A stretch of 45,152 nucleotides of DNA from NCBI RefSeq assembly GCF_011039205.1, contig NZ_JAAKEL010000024.1, positions 1 through 45,152 on the forward strand, given 5' to 3'. The position numbers were made by a program, and so were the translations under genes. This DNA comes from Dysgonomonas sp. ZJ279 (GTDB taxonomy: Bacteria > Bacteroidota > Bacteroidia > Bacteroidales > Dysgonomonadaceae). Each line of letters starts with the position of its first letter. The stretch's first letter is position 1. The notes beneath the pieces were generated by a model. The model saw only the letters and a list, made by a program, of their open reading frames with translations. It did not search any database and was not told the origin of the DNA. Below are positions 1 through 8,846 of this stretch, one piece after another.

Positions 1-123
1 GTATTGAACGAATCAATACATAATTCCCTTGTACTACTTTTTATTGTTTATTGTTATCATTTAGTCAAAGATCGCTTCTTTTTTTATCAACTTCAGGCGC
101 TGCGTTCAGCGGTGAAGCGGGTG

Positions 124-155
124 CAAAAGTAGAAAACTATTTGTTATGCTCCAAA
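124..155 (-). promoter_or_regulatory. Leftward Bacteroidetes-type promoter
   Basis: On the minus strand TACTTTTG (124-131) fits the -7 consensus TAnnTTTG, and TTTG (152-155) lies 20 bp upstream, close to the expected -33 spacing. It would start a leftward transcript near 118. The first 100 nt of that transcript can fold into a nested hairpin (CTTCA/TGAAG outside, CGCT/AGCG inside, in about 87-115). The gene it serves lies left of the window; no convincing coding start is visible in 1-118. The edge itself has a GTATTGA/TCAATAC inverted repeat at 1-19. The stretch 156-235 shows nothing further. Confidence 0.6.
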
Positions 156-235
156 TGTTTTTATGACTTATTTTGAATTTTTTTTGAGGAGAATATCTAA
201 ATACCTAGTATGAAAGGTGTTGGGAAATACAGAAA

Positions 236-1207
236 TCAATACATATTAAGAAAATCAGGTCTGATAACGATACCTAAACGGATTCTTTGTCGGTACTCAT
301 TGTAAAATAACAAAGACTCACCATACCCATCATAATACTCAAGGAAGAGGTATTGATTATCATCACTAAATAATCTAATCGAAAAATTGAGTATAATATT
401 GGCATTTAAATTGGCACCCCCACGTTTTACAACAACACAGCTCGCATTATATTTCTTTTTAGCGCTCGAATATTCCATTCCCATTTGACCCCATCCGGCA
501 TAATGAACGATATCTTTATTATTTTCACTGTCTACGATAGGTACCCATGCTTTAGAATGAAATGTCCAGCGATCATCCAAATTGAAGGTTGCTCCAAATG
601 TCACTTTATTCCAGCTTCGAGAATCAAGACCATCTTTCCCATTCGATTCATGTTCGAATTGGAAAGAGAGAAGGCCTAAAAGCCTGTTATTATACACAAG
701 GGCTTTACCCAAACCAAGCGAAGGATTAAAATTAAGATCCTGAAAGGGGAATGATTCCTGAAAAACACCCCAAAAAGCCTTTTGTGTGTAAGTCAGAAAG
801 AAATAAGTCTTAAATGGTAATGTACTATTCGTTAATCGATGTCGGATACTAACTTGAAATTTAGCATCTGAATTGTATTCCGTAGGTTTCTGAAACAGTT
901 CTGTCCCCACGACTATATAGTTATCTTTATATATACCAAAAGATGGCATTGCGTCCAATTGATTAATGATACTATCTGCATTGTTCAGTTTTCTCGATTC
1001 ACCAAAAATGGAACTAACAAGCACTTGTGTTCCATGCTGTATAAAAGAGGGCTTAATGGAATCTTTATTACAATATAAATGCGAAATAGAATCCTCGCTA
1101 TGTCTATATGGAGAAATAGAATCAAAATGACATTTTAAACTATCTTGAGAGTAAAGAATATTGCTCACTGCTACTGATAGCATCAACAAAAAAAATACTT
1201 TTTTCAT
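236..1207 (-). CDS. pldA: Outer-membrane phospholipase A (OMPLA family)
   Basis: A 323-residue outer-membrane phospholipase of the PldA family, which hydrolyses acyl chains of phospholipids that reach the outer leaflet. An N-terminal signal peptide ends near residue 20 (LYSQ). The catalytic signature is clear: His186 and Ser188 in FEHESNG and Asn200 in SRSWN. The His-to-Asn distance of 14 equals that of the E. coli triad His142/Ser144/Asn156. Residues 115-323 have alternating beta-barrel character and the protein ends near an aromatic residue, as outer-membrane barrels do. The N-terminal 60 residues after the signal are longer than in E. coli and of unknown role. It is the last gene of a leftward run behind the YkgJ-type gene, 8 bp away. 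Confidence 0.9.
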   Translation of the reverse strand: MKKVFFLLMLSVAVSNILYSQDSLKCHFDSISPYRHSEDSISHLYCNKDSIKPSFIQHGTQVLVSSIFGESRKLNNADSIINQLDAMPSFGIYKDNYIVVGTELFQKPTEYNSDAKFQVSIRHRLTNSTLPFKTYFFLTYTQKAFWGVFQESFPFQDLNFNPSLGLGKALVYNNRLLGLLSFQFEHESNGKDGLDSRSWNKVTFGATFNLDDRWTFHSKAWVPIVDSENNKDIVHYAGWGQMGMEYSSAKKKYNASCVVVKRGGANLNANIILNFSIRLFSDDNQYLFLEYYDGYGESLLFYNEYRQRIRLGIVIRPDFLNMY

Positions 1208-1215
1208 TATTTATT

Positions 1216-1695
1216 TTACTTACTTATTAGCTGTGTCAACACTTCGAAAGCGATGGGGCATGTTGACGTATTTTTTACTGTTAGCTTATATATCTGGCTA
1301 AACTTTTTCCTGTCGGTATGAGGATATTCCCGACAAGCCTTTGGTCGAGATTCATATATCGAACAATAATTGTCCGGCATTAAAAATGGACAAGGCATAG
1401 TTTTAAAAACATAATCTCCATCTTCATCTATTCTCAAATAAGATGATACAACATCAGAAGGTTTTATTCTCAAAGCTTTTGCTATACGATCGATATCTTT
1501 ATCGTAAATAGCGGGACCCAACGATTTACAACAATTGGCACATGAAAGACAGTCAATTGCAGATGATACCTCATCATGTAATTGATGGACAACATTATCC
1601 ATTTTATCCAATCGTTTTTTGTTCTTTTTATAAAAAAGCAAAAAATCAGGCTTGGATTTCTCTGCTAATATTTGCAGATTATCATATTTTTTCAT
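1216..1695 (-). CDS. YkgJ-family CxxCxxCC cysteine-cluster protein
   Basis: A 159-residue protein with the YkgJ/UPF0153 metal-binding cysteine cluster. Cys49, Cys52, Cys55 and Cys56 form CLSCANCC, and a second set (Cys102, Cys111, Cys121, in CPF, YCSIYE and ACREYP) matches the family's C-terminal half. The family is thought to chelate zinc or an iron-sulfur cluster; its biochemical role is not settled. The gene overlaps the end of the asparaginase gene by 14 bp, so the two are probably translationally coupled, and the phospholipase gene follows immediately. No signal peptide or membrane segment is seen, so it should be cytoplasmic. Confidence 0.88.
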   Translation of the reverse strand: MKKYDNLQILAEKSKPDFLLFYKKNKKRLDKMDNVVHQLHDEVSSAIDCLSCANCCKSLGPAIYDKDIDRIAKALRIKPSDVVSSYLRIDEDGDYVFKTMPCPFLMPDNYCSIYESRPKACREYPHTDRKKFSQIYKLTVKNTSTCPIAFEVLTQLISK

Positions 1696-2746
1696 TCGCT
1701 CTATCTTCCGGTCGGGTTATTTCGCCTGCTAAAGGCACTCTCATTCTTACCTTGATTTCTTCTTTTCCGTAGTGATGACCAATAAGGAACATCAATTTTG
1801 TTATGGCCGCCTCTATTGTGGAGTCATAACCGCTGATAACACCAGCACGCAATAATTCTTGTCCGGTTTCGTAGATTTGCATATCAACACAGCCGATTTC
1901 ACATTGGGTAATATTTAAAATAATTACTCCTCGCTTTACGGTCTCCCGTATCAAATCGAGAAACCATGCTGATAAAGGAGCGTTTCCGGAACCGTAAGTC
2001 TCGATTATAACGGCTTTTATTCCTTTAATATTTAAAATTGTTTCGACAGTCTGGCGATCAATTCCGGGGAATAATTTCAGTATTGCAATACGCCCATCTA
2101 AACGATAGTGGAAATATACTTTCTTTTCGTAATTAGGTTGCAATATGACTTTACGATCATATCTGATCTGAATTCCTGATTTCCCTAAATTAGGATAATT
2201 GTATGACTTAAAAGCGTTAAAGTTATCTGCATTTACTTTGGTCGATCTGTTGCCTCTAATTAAATCGTTCTGAAAGAATATGCAAACCTCAGGCACAATC
2301 GGATTACCTATCGCATCTTTATCTGCAGCAATTTCAAGAGCTGTTATTAAATTTTCTTTTGCATCCGTACGAAGTTTACCAATAGGTAATTGGGCTCCTG
2401 TTAACACAATAGGTTTAGACAGATTCTCTATCATAAAACTTAGGGCAGAAGCGGTATACGACATAGTGTCTGTACCATGGAGAATTACAAATCCATCATA
2501 ATCGTCATATTTGTCTTCAATGATTCTCACCATCTTGCGCCAATGATCGGGTGTTATCTCCGAAGAGTCTATTGCAGGAGAAAAAACAATATGATCTACC
2601 TGAAATTTAAATCTCTGTAGTTCAGGCAAGTTACTATTTAGGTGATCGAAATCGAAGGACTCAAGCGAGCCTGTCCCCGGATTCTCAACCATCCCGATTG
2701 TCCCCCCTGTATAGATCAATAAAATATGTGCATTTGCATCAATCAT
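1682..2746 (-). CDS. ansA: Type I L-asparaginase
   Basis: A 354-residue asparaginase that hydrolyses L-asparagine to aspartate and ammonia. Both family signatures are present: YTGGTIG at residues 12-18 (nucleophile Thr13) and LHGTDTMSYTAS at 89-100, with Thr92-Asp93 of the second catalytic group. The lysine of the second site lies further on, in LPIGKLRTDAKEN. No signal peptide is present, which fits the cytoplasmic type I enzyme rather than the periplasmic type II. It sits 43 bp after the TatD-type gene and overlaps the YkgJ-type gene, indicating one operon. Confidence 0.95.
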   Translation of the reverse strand: MIDANAHILLIYTGGTIGMVENPGTGSLESFDFDHLNSNLPELQRFKFQVDHIVFSPAIDSSEITPDHWRKMVRIIEDKYDDYDGFVILHGTDTMSYTASALSFMIENLSKPIVLTGAQLPIGKLRTDAKENLITALEIAADKDAIGNPIVPEVCIFFQNDLIRGNRSTKVNADNFNAFKSYNYPNLGKSGIQIRYDRKVILQPNYEKKVYFHYRLDGRIAILKLFPGIDRQTVETILNIKGIKAVIIETYGSGNAPLSAWFLDLIRETVKRGVIILNITQCEIGCVDMQIYETGQELLRAGVISGYDSTIEAAITKLMFLIGHHYGKEEIKVRMRVPLAGEITRPEDRANEKI

Positions 2747-2789
2747 GTCTTATCTCTATTTACAACACGTAAAATTAATAAAATATACT

Positions 2790-3437
2790 TTACCTAAAAG
2801 TGCATTTTACATTATGCGCTATTATTGTTGACAATTTGTCAACAGTTATATTCAAAACTTCTGCTACCCTTTGATAGACTCCGTATATAGAAATTACTGA
2901 TGTATCTGTCTCACAGAATAGAGAATCAGAAGGGATACTCTTTATTGTTTCGTCACTACACATCTCTCCTACCGACAGTTTAAATCCCAAAGCCGCCAAT
3001 TGCTTAGCTTGCTCAGGTTTTCCTCTATACCCATGAATAATCCAAGGAATAGTTGTTGTATATTCTTTATATAATGCAATTAACTCGTCCCAAGCTTTTA
3101 CGCAATGTATTATTATGGGCTTATGTGTTCGCATAGCTAACTCTATTTGTCTACGGAACACATCCGTCTGAATAACTAAATCTGGCCCTTGCAATTTATC
3201 TAAACCAGCCTCACCAATAGCAATGACTCGCTTATCTTGTGCAATTTCAGTCAAAAGTTGCAAATCAGATTCAGTATTCAAAGAATACCAGGGGTGTACA
3301 CCACAAGAAAAAAGACTATCTACATCCTTCTCTGCATTCTTGAAATCTTCTGGATATATATTCAATATATACCTAATCTCATAGCCGTTGGCTACAGCTA
3401 AAGGCTTTTTATGTGTATGTACATCGAATAATTCCAT
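2790..3437 (-). CDS. TatD-family metal-dependent hydrolase (short form)
   Basis: A 215-residue member of the TatD hydrolase family, shorter than the usual 250-270 residues. The metal ligands can be followed: His7 and His9 in DVHTH, Glu76 in GEAGLD, His111 in IIIHC, His135 in WIIHGYRG and Asp178 in CETDTS. TatD proteins are metal-dependent nucleases or quality-control hydrolases; the substrate of this short Bacteroidales form is not known. It begins just downstream of the folE terminator, so it needs readthrough or its own promoter; no clear TAnnTTTG box was found before it. Confidence 0.85.
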   Translation of the reverse strand: MELFDVHTHKKPLAVANGYEIRYILNIYPEDFKNAEKDVDSLFSCGVHPWYSLNTESDLQLLTEIAQDKRVIAIGEAGLDKLQGPDLVIQTDVFRRQIELAMRTHKPIIIHCVKAWDELIALYKEYTTTIPWIIHGYRGKPEQAKQLAALGFKLSVGEMCSDETIKSIPSDSLFCETDTSVISIYGVYQRVAEVLNITVDKLSTIIAHNVKCTFR

Positions 3438-3461
3438 CCCAATTGCAATTTTTATTAAACC

Positions 3462-3499
3462 AAAAAACGAGGAAACCTCTTTATCCGGACACCTCGTTT
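3462..3499 (-). terminator. Rho-independent terminator after folE
   Basis: Read on the minus strand, AAACGAGG (3492-3499) pairs with CCTCGTTT (3465-3472) around a loop of about 19 nt and is followed by a run of T. It lies about 30 bp past the folE stop codon and ends about 25 bp before the TatD-type start, so it divides the leftward genes into two units. Confidence 0.7.
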
Positions 3500-3527
3500 C
3501 AACTAAAACTCGATTTTGCCTTTAATA

Positions 3528-4091
3528 TTATCGGATAAGATTAATAAATTCTTCTCTTGTTTTAGCCTGATTAAAAACACCTGTAAAATCGGATGTTGTA
3601 GTTGTTGAATTTTGTTTTTCTACACCACGCATCTGCATACACATATGCTGAGCTTCTATGACAACCATCACTCCTAAAGGGTTTAGGGTATTTTGTATAC
3701 ACTCTTTTATTTGCAAAGTAAGACGTTCCTGCACTTGTAAACGACGGGCAAAAACATCTACTACTCGTGGAATTTTACTCAAACCTGTTATATAACCATT
3801 AGGAATGTAAGCTATATGCGCCTTACCCCAAAACGGAAGCATATGATGTTCGCACAGTGAGTAGAAATCTATATCTTTTACTATAACCATCTGGCTATAG
3901 TCTTCTTTGAATAAGGCTTTTCTCAAAATATCCTCAGGACTTTCATTATAGCCTTTTGTCAAAAACTGCATTGCTTTTGCAACTCTTACCGGAGTATCCA
4001 ATAAACCTTCACGATTGGCATCTTCGCCTAAAAGATCTATGATTTTTTTATAATGTACCGCCAGTAAGTCTATATTTTTTTCTTCTTGCAT
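3528..4091 (-). CDS. folE: GTP cyclohydrolase I
   Basis: A 187-residue FolE that converts GTP to 7,8-dihydroneopterin triphosphate, the first step of folate (and queuosine) synthesis. The zinc ligands are Cys80 and His83 in CEHH and Cys151 in HMCMQMRG; the spacing 80-83-151 equals that of E. coli Cys110/His113/Cys181. The active-site stretch [15 protein letters not shown] (about residues 103-117) is intact. Another folate gene, folK, lies at 17.9 kb in this window. The gene is preceded by a 120-bp segment rich in inverted repeats and followed by a terminator. Confidence 0.97.
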   Translation of the reverse strand: MQEEKNIDLLAVHYKKIIDLLGEDANREGLLDTPVRVAKAMQFLTKGYNESPEDILRKALFKEDYSQMVIVKDIDFYSLCEHHMLPFWGKAHIAYIPNGYITGLSKIPRVVDVFARRLQVQERLTLQIKECIQNTLNPLGVMVVIEAQHMCMQMRGVEKQNSTTTTSDFTGVFNQAKTREEFINLIR

Positions 4092-4106
4092 TTATGAAGA
4101 TTATTG

Positions 4107-4193
4107 AGGTCGGAGACCTATTTATTACTTTTCCTAGTCAATATCGTAATAAACGATTGAAAGCAGGAAAGTCGTATTAAGTACTTTACTTAA
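4107..4193 (-). promoter_or_regulatory. Structured segment upstream of folE
   Basis: Three inverted repeats are packed between the SPOR gene and folE. AGGTC-GGA-GACCT is at 4107-4119, about 15 nt before the folE start. A 46-nt hairpin at 4127-4172 is built from ACTTT(T)CCT/AGGAAAGT, TCAAT/ATTGA and CGT/ACG, 16 pairs in all with small bulges and a 5-nt loop. TTAAGTA-CTT-TACTTAA is at 4177-4193. No TAnnTTTG promoter is visible here, so the segment is probably inside the operon transcript, where it may act in termination, processing or translation control of folE. Confidence 0.5.
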
Positions 4194-4214
4194 TCTATCC
4201 TAATAATTTTGTGA

Positions 4215-4721
4215 TTATTCTGTGGGCCGTTTTACAACATCCTGAACTACATATAACTCGCGTCCAAGAGATGGAAGTGTTTTTTTCATCTCGCTAAGAG
4301 TTGCTTCCGCATCCTCTCTGCTTAGAAAATTCCCCACACGGAGACGCCAAACAGGAGCATTATATGTAATTACAGTTTCCAGTTCTGGATAAGCAGCTCT
4401 TATCTGAGCCTGTTTTGATTCAGCCTCTTGCTTCGATCTCTTCTGGTTGTTACCTGAATAAGCCTGAATTTTAAAACCTCTGACTCTCACGAAGTTTGTA
4501 GACGAACCTAAGCTACCGCTATTGTCAGAACTTGTGCTGGCAATAGCAATATGATGTACGCCAACTAACTTCTGAATAGATTCATCCTGTAATACTTTAA
4601 CATTCCCTTGTCCACTCTTAGATGTATTCAAATCATCAATAATAGTTTTTTGACCATTCTGAGCCAAAACTATTCCCGATAAGAAGAAAAGGGCGAAGAA
4701 AATATAAAGATTTTTTTTCAT
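4215..4721 (-). CDS. SPOR-domain exported protein
   Basis: A 168-residue exported protein. The start chosen (ATG at 4721) gives a normal signal peptide, MKKNLYIFFALFFLSG...LAQ; an upstream ATG at 4778 would add 19 residues that break it. The C-terminal 80 residues (from about FVRVRGFKIQAYSG to LYVVQDV) fit a SPOR domain, which binds denuded glycan strands of peptidoglycan. A low-complexity Ser/Asn-rich linker precedes it. It lies between tpiA and folE, an order I recall from other Bacteroidales; a cell-envelope role is inferred from the domain only. Confidence 0.8.
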   Translation of the reverse strand: MKKNLYIFFALFFLSGIVLAQNGQKTIIDDLNTSKSGQGNVKVLQDESIQKLVGVHHIAIASTSSDNSGSLGSSTNFVRVRGFKIQAYSGNNQKRSKQEAESKQAQIRAAYPELETVITYNAPVWRLRVGNFLSREDAEATLSEMKKTLPSLGRELYVVQDVVKRPTE

Positions 4722-4797
4722 GTTATTTATCTCTAAATAATAAAAACGTAGCGGGTATGTATTAAATACCCGCAACATTAATATCTGATATTTTTAA

Positions 4798-5553
4798 TTA
4801 GAATCCTTCAATAACAGGGATAAATTTGTCAACTTCGAGAGAAGCGCCACCAATCAATCCACCATCGATATCAGGACAGCTGAATAGTTCTTTAGCATTA
4901 CCACCATTAGCGCTACCACCATAAAGGATAGATGTATTATCTGCAACTTCCTGGCTGTATTTATCAGCTATAGTTTTACGGATATATGCATGAATTTCTT
5001 GTGCTTGAGCAGATGTAGCTGTTAAACCGGTACCAATAGCCCAAACAGGTTCGTATGCGATTACGATTTTAGAAAACTCATCGGCTGAAAGATCGAATAA
5101 TGCTGCTACGATTTGTTTTTTAACAACATCGAAGTGTACATTGCTTTCTCTTTCTTCTTTAGTTTCGCCAATACAAAAAATTGGAGTAAGACCATTTGCA
5201 AGAGCCAATAAAACTTTTTCTTTCAAAATAGCATCTGTCTCACCATAATAAGCACGACGTTCAGAATGGCCTAGTATTACATATTTAGCTCCTGTAGAAG
5301 CAATCATAGCAGCCGATGTTTCGCCTGTATATGCACCCGATGCTTTGTCTGCACAGTTTTGAGCTGCAATACCGATTTTTGTAGTATCAATAGCAGAAGC
5401 TACGCTAGCCAAATGAATAAAAGGAGTACTGATAACAACATCGCAATTGATAGTTTTTCCAGCTAGAGCAGCTTGTAAATCTTTAGCAAAAGCAACACCT
5501 TCTTGAAGGTTTTTATTCATTTTCCAGTTTCCTGCAACGATATTCTTTCTCAT
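4798..5553 (-). CDS. tpiA: Triosephosphate isomerase
   Basis: A 251-residue TIM-barrel enzyme interconverting dihydroxyacetone phosphate and glyceraldehyde 3-phosphate in glycolysis. Catalytic residues are all visible: Lys11 in GNWKMN, His96 in GHSERR and Glu168 in [10 protein letters not shown]. The phosphate-binding loop GGSANGGN and the C-terminal GGLIGGASL are intact, and the length is typical. The gene is 28 bp downstream of the DoxX-type gene and 76 bp upstream of the SPOR gene, consistent with one leftward operon. Confidence 0.98.
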   Translation of the reverse strand: MRKNIVAGNWKMNKNLQEGVAFAKDLQAALAGKTINCDVVISTPFIHLASVASAIDTTKIGIAAQNCADKASGAYTGETSAAMIASTGAKYVILGHSERRAYYGETDAILKEKVLLALANGLTPIFCIGETKEERESNVHFDVVKKQIVAALFDLSADEFSKIVIAYEPVWAIGTGLTATSAQAQEIHAYIRKTIADKYSQEVADNTSILYGGSANGGNAKELFSCPDIDGGLIGGASLEVDKFIPVIEGF

Positions 5554-5581
5554 AATTTTAATATTATTTTATTGTAAAAAA

Positions 5582-6922
5582 TTAATTAATTTCATCTTCA
5601 TGCGATTCATCCACTTCTTTTTCTTTTCTTCTTCTGAAAAATAGCAGATCCATACCCTTTAGTCCCAACAAAGGTAATACAAATAGGGCACTTATATAAA
5701 TCCAATTCTTTTTATCTTCATTTTTAGTATTTATTGGCTGACCATAGGACAATTGATCTATAGGTGCAGTCAAATCTTCTTCGGCAGGAACATTTATATC
5801 TGCCCATTTATTTATGATTACGCCATTCTTCAATAAAAGCAATCCCGGATTAGAACGTATTATAGTCTTCAGAGTTCGTTCGTCTGTATTACAGAAATTA
5901 AAATCTATAACGTTTGTCTTCGCCCAAATCATAATATCATCAGGACCGGATGCCGTTAGACAGTAAAATTTGTACTGATGATCGTGGGCGTAATTCTCTA
6001 CATCCTCAAAATTACTAAGGTAAGATTCATTCATTTCTGTCAGGGAAGGAGAGATCATGAGAAAAACATAGTCACTATCAGATAACACATCAGCTGTTAT
6101 ATCCGACTGGTCTACCAATTCTGTTTTACCCTGATTAAAAAACAATCTACTTATTGTAAAGTCTTTTATTAACGGAATTTCGCCTTCCGAAATAAGTTTC
6201 GTCTCCAGCCTCACATATGTCCATGTACTATCTTTCCATGGAGCATTTTGGTCAGTAAACTTTTCCTCCACGCCATTTTTAGCATATACCAAAATCATTT
6301 CTTCCTGGTGACCCTTACCCTCATCAACGCTCATCAGTTCGGGTATATTTGCGCCAATCTTGTATGGTCGAAAATCAAATATAGGGTCGAATAAATAGTT
6401 ACGGAAAACAAATATGCTTATAAAAATAAGGATGTATAAGAAAGCCAGCCAATAAGTTTTACCCGTAAAAAAATTAGATATTCGCTCACGATGAAATATT
6501 ATAAATATAGCACATGCCAGAAGTACTATATTCTTAAAGAACGTTTGCCAGTTCGTTATTATCAATGCATCTCCAAAACAGCCACAATCTTCTACGGGAT
6601 TAGCAATAGCCAAATAGAGAGTAAGTGGAGTCATAAAGCACATAGTGAGTAGTACCAAGCGCGAATTCCAACGACGATAAATACCAAATAGCATAAAAGC
6701 TCCCATCGCAAATTCGAATGCGCAAAGAAAAGCAGATGTGGGTAATGCCAGAAATGAAAGTGAAGAAAGATGGAATGAAGACAAGTAGTCCTCTATTTTA
6801 TAAGCTGTACCAAATGGGTCTACAGCTTTAACAAACCCGGAGAAAATGAATGTAACCCCAATTATAATGCGGGAAACCTCTACAAGGACTTTTGTTACAA
6901 TATCTTTTTTACTCATAGACAT
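5582..6922 (-). CDS. DoxX-type membrane protein with C-terminal thioredoxin-like region
   Basis: About 446 residues from the chosen ATG at 6922, which lies 7 bp after the preceding stop codon; an upstream ATG at 6970 would overlap the DUF1599 gene by 41 bp. The N-terminal part has four hydrophobic helices with DoxX/MauE-like features (IIGVTFIFSGFVKAVDPFGT; later EDCGCFGDA with paired cysteines). A further helix precedes a long soluble region that ends with a thioredoxin-like pattern (NPGLLLLKNGVIINKW), and a last helix lies before a charged tail. Similar Bacteroidales proteins are named BT_3928-like. Involvement in envelope redox chemistry is an inference; no CxxC pair is seen in the C-terminal region. 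Confidence 0.78.
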   Translation of the reverse strand: MSMSKKDIVTKVLVEVSRIIIGVTFIFSGFVKAVDPFGTAYKIEDYLSSFHLSSLSFLALPTSAFLCAFEFAMGAFMLFGIYRRWNSRLVLLTMCFMTPLTLYLAIANPVEDCGCFGDALIITNWQTFFKNIVLLACAIFIIFHRERISNFFTGKTYWLAFLYILIFISIFVFRNYLFDPIFDFRPYKIGANIPELMSVDEGKGHQEEMILVYAKNGVEEKFTDQNAPWKDSTWTYVRLETKLISEGEIPLIKDFTISRLFFNQGKTELVDQSDITADVLSDSDYVFLMISPSLTEMNESYLSNFEDVENYAHDHQYKFYCLTASGPDDIMIWAKTNVIDFNFCNTDERTLKTIIRSNPGLLLLKNGVIINKWADINVPAEEDLTAPIDQLSYGQPINTKNEDKKNWIYISALFVLPLLGLKGMDLLFFRRRKEKEVDESHEDEIN

Positions 6923-6929
6923 AATTCTG

Positions 6930-7481
6930 TTAATCCTTAGTGTCGGGATACTCAAGCTTAATAAGCCCAAATAGTGAATAATTAATCATATCCATATAGT
7001 TGGCATCAACACCTTCTGATACGATAGTATGCCCATTATTCTCTTCTATCTGTTTTGTACGATAAATTTTTGTTAGAATAAGATCTGTATATGAGCTAAC
7101 ACGCATCGAACGCCATGCCTCATCATAGTCATGATTCTTAGCAAACATCAATTCTTTAGTTTGCGTCATGTGCTTATCATATAAAGTAAGCACTTGCTCT
7201 TCATTAAGATCTACTGTATCCGAAAAGCCTAATTCTAATTGTATCAGTCCAATGATACCATAATTGACGATAGCTATAAATTCGGGCATAATACCCTCGT
7301 CTATAAGACTAACTCCTTTTTCTTCGATACTTCTTATACGCTTAGCTTTTATCAGAATCTGATCTGTAACAGATTGTGGACGAAGTATACGCCACGATGC
7401 ACCGTAGTCTTTTAGTTTTTTCGCAAAAAGGCTGCGACAAATGCCGATTACATGTTCAAATTGTTGCTTTGTATCTAACAT
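6930..7481 (-). CDS. DUF1599 protein with two repeats
   Basis: A 183-residue soluble protein made of two copies of the DUF1599 unit. The first (about residues 8-86) carries KKLKDYGASWRILRP and the second (about 100-178) AKNHDYDEAWRSMRV; both continue with a (T)D.IL.K..R...IEE helix and end in an NY...GLI.LE helix. The molecular function is not known; DUF1599 has been grouped by others with nucleotide-modification-associated domains. It heads the leftward operon with DoxX-type, tpiA, SPOR and folE genes and has a TAnnTTTG box just upstream. Confidence 0.85.
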   Translation of the reverse strand: MLDTKQQFEHVIGICRSLFAKKLKDYGASWRILRPQSVTDQILIKAKRIRSIEEKGVSLIDEGIMPEFIAIVNYGIIGLIQLELGFSDTVDLNEEQVLTLYDKHMTQTKELMFAKNHDYDEAWRSMRVSSYTDLILTKIYRTKQIEENNGHTIVSEGVDANYMDMINYSLFGLIKLEYPDTKD

Positions 7482-7507
7482 AACTAAGTATCTCTATTTT
7501 TGAAATA

Positions 7508-7515
7508 CAAAGGTA
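7508..7515 (-). promoter_or_regulatory. -7 element for the DUF1599-tpiA-folE operon
   Basis: TACCTTTG on the minus strand matches TAnnTTTG and lies 27 bp before the DUF1599 start codon. No TTTG was seen at the exact -33 distance. The 328-bp gap 7482-7809 otherwise holds AT-rich DNA and the rightward promoter of the next gene; no RNA gene or further open frame was seen. Confidence 0.5.
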
Positions 7516-7756
7516 GGAAAAAAAATAATATGCCAATTGTTTAATCGATTGATATACTAAGTAAAATATGAAACCTAAAGACCTTAGATAATACCTTTCG
7601 CAAAATCTACACACCCAGAAGGATAAATTATAATAATATCATTACTCAATCAAGTGATTAATCAATAAATTACATTTGAAATAGACATAAACACAATTTA
7701 ATTGTTAATTAATCTTTAATTTAAACATTAATTAATTAATTTAAACACAAAAACAG

Positions 7757-7764
7757 TACTTTTG
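7757..7764 (+). promoter_or_regulatory. -7 element before the fimbrillin/Mfa2-like gene
   Basis: TACTTTTG matches TAnnTTTG and lies 46 bp before the start at 7810. The -33 region is a run of TTAAT repeats without a clear TTTG. A second weaker match, TACATTTG, is at 7671-7678. Confidence 0.45.
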
Positions 7765-7809
7765 TGAACTATATAGACAATTATTTTATTAACAAAAACA
7801 AAACTACTT

Positions 7810-8769
7810 ATGAAAAAACTATTTTTTTCTCTTTTTTCTGCAGTAATGCTTTTATCATGTAGCAGTAATTCTGAAGATGAATTAGTTCCCGGCGGTGGAA
7901 ATCAAAAAAGCTACCCTGTTACCTTGAATATTTCAGGTTTCAAAGCCGAATCGACACCTCTTAAATCTATTGATCCAGGCAGTGAGACTATCCCAACTAC
8001 TAATTATTGCCAATATATTATCTACAAAGCAGATGGCAGTGTTTTAACAAGCCAAAGAATACTCCCTGAAGATATTGACAATAACAGAATTACAATAACA
8101 GAAGAACTGCCTGCCGGAACATATAACATAGCAGTATTATCTGCACCGTATGTGCCTGTACTTGGACAACCTCTTTCGTATCATACACACATAGTTCCTT
8201 CAAATTTCAACACAGACTATTGTGATAATAATAGTAGTATAACAGGACTAAGAAATAATACAAATATCTTTTTCGAAACAATCGGATGCACAATAGATAG
8301 CAATTCGGGAGCAAATATATCTGTGGATATAGTATTGAAACCGATGTGGTCTTTGATAGATATTAACGTTACGGATGCCGCTAAATGTTATCTTCCTACA
8401 GGAACTACTCATGTCATGCTCTCGGTAACACCATTGACATCTGGATTTTATCTGAAAACAAGAAAATCATATAATAACCACCATCCTTACGGTCTTGATC
8501 TAATTATACCTGTAGCCGATTTCAGAGCCAACACCGGATTTGTGAACTTACCTATATGCCAAACCAGTGATGCTACAATCGTTTTATGGTATATGGATGC
8601 CCCAATGTATGGCAATATGTTAGGTATGAAAACAATTTATACCGGAGATATTGAAGGATCAACACACACTATATTTAAAGGTGAAATTGGTAGTGAGAAA
8701 AACCAAAATCAATCTTTCGGAATGTCTGTTGCAAAACTTGAAACTGTTGAAATTCCATTTGCAGAATAA
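7810..8769 (+). CDS. Fimbrillin/Mfa2-like surface lipoprotein
   Basis: A 319-residue lipoprotein: signal peptide with lipobox LLSC and Cys17, followed by an acidic Ser/Asn/Glu stretch typical of surface-exposed Bacteroidetes lipoproteins. The rest is beta-rich (PVTLNISGF; ITEELPAGTYNIAVLSAP; VDIVLKPMWSLIDINV) and resembles the fimbrial anchor/assembly family FimB/Mfa2 or the wider fimbrillin group. No companion fimbrillin genes are adjacent; two fimbrillin-type genes lie at 30.7-32.8 kb. It is a single-gene unit with its own -7 box and a strong terminator. The assignment rests on overall pattern, so the subfamily is uncertain. Confidence 0.6.
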   Translation: MKKLFFSLFSAVMLLSCSSNSEDELVPGGGNQKSYPVTLNISGFKAESTPLKSIDPGSETIPTTNYCQYIIYKADGSVLTSQRILPEDIDNNRITITEELPAGTYNIAVLSAPYVPVLGQPLSYHTHIVPSNFNTDYCDNNSSITGLRNNTNIFFETIGCTIDSNSGANISVDIVLKPMWSLIDINVTDAAKCYLPTGTTHVMLSVTPLTSGFYLKTRKSYNNHHPYGLDLIIPVADFRANTGFVNLPICQTSDATIVLWYMDAPMYGNMLGMKTIYTGDIEGSTHTIFKGEIGSEKNQNQSFGMSVAKLETVEIPFAE

Positions 8770-8787
8770 TAAACGGAAAGTTTAATA

Positions 8788-8826
8788 ATAAAAAAGCGAG
8801 CTAAATAAGATTAGCTCGCTTTTTTT
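8788..8826. terminator. Bidirectional rho-independent terminator
   Basis: AAAAAGCGAGCTAA pairs perfectly with TTAGCTCGCTTTTT around the 6-nt loop ATAAGA. Runs of A on the left and T on the right mean it can stop transcripts from both the lipoprotein gene (rightward) and the large activase gene (leftward, stop at 8847). Confidence 0.92.
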
Positions 8827-8846
8827 ATTCAATATATAAGAATCTT

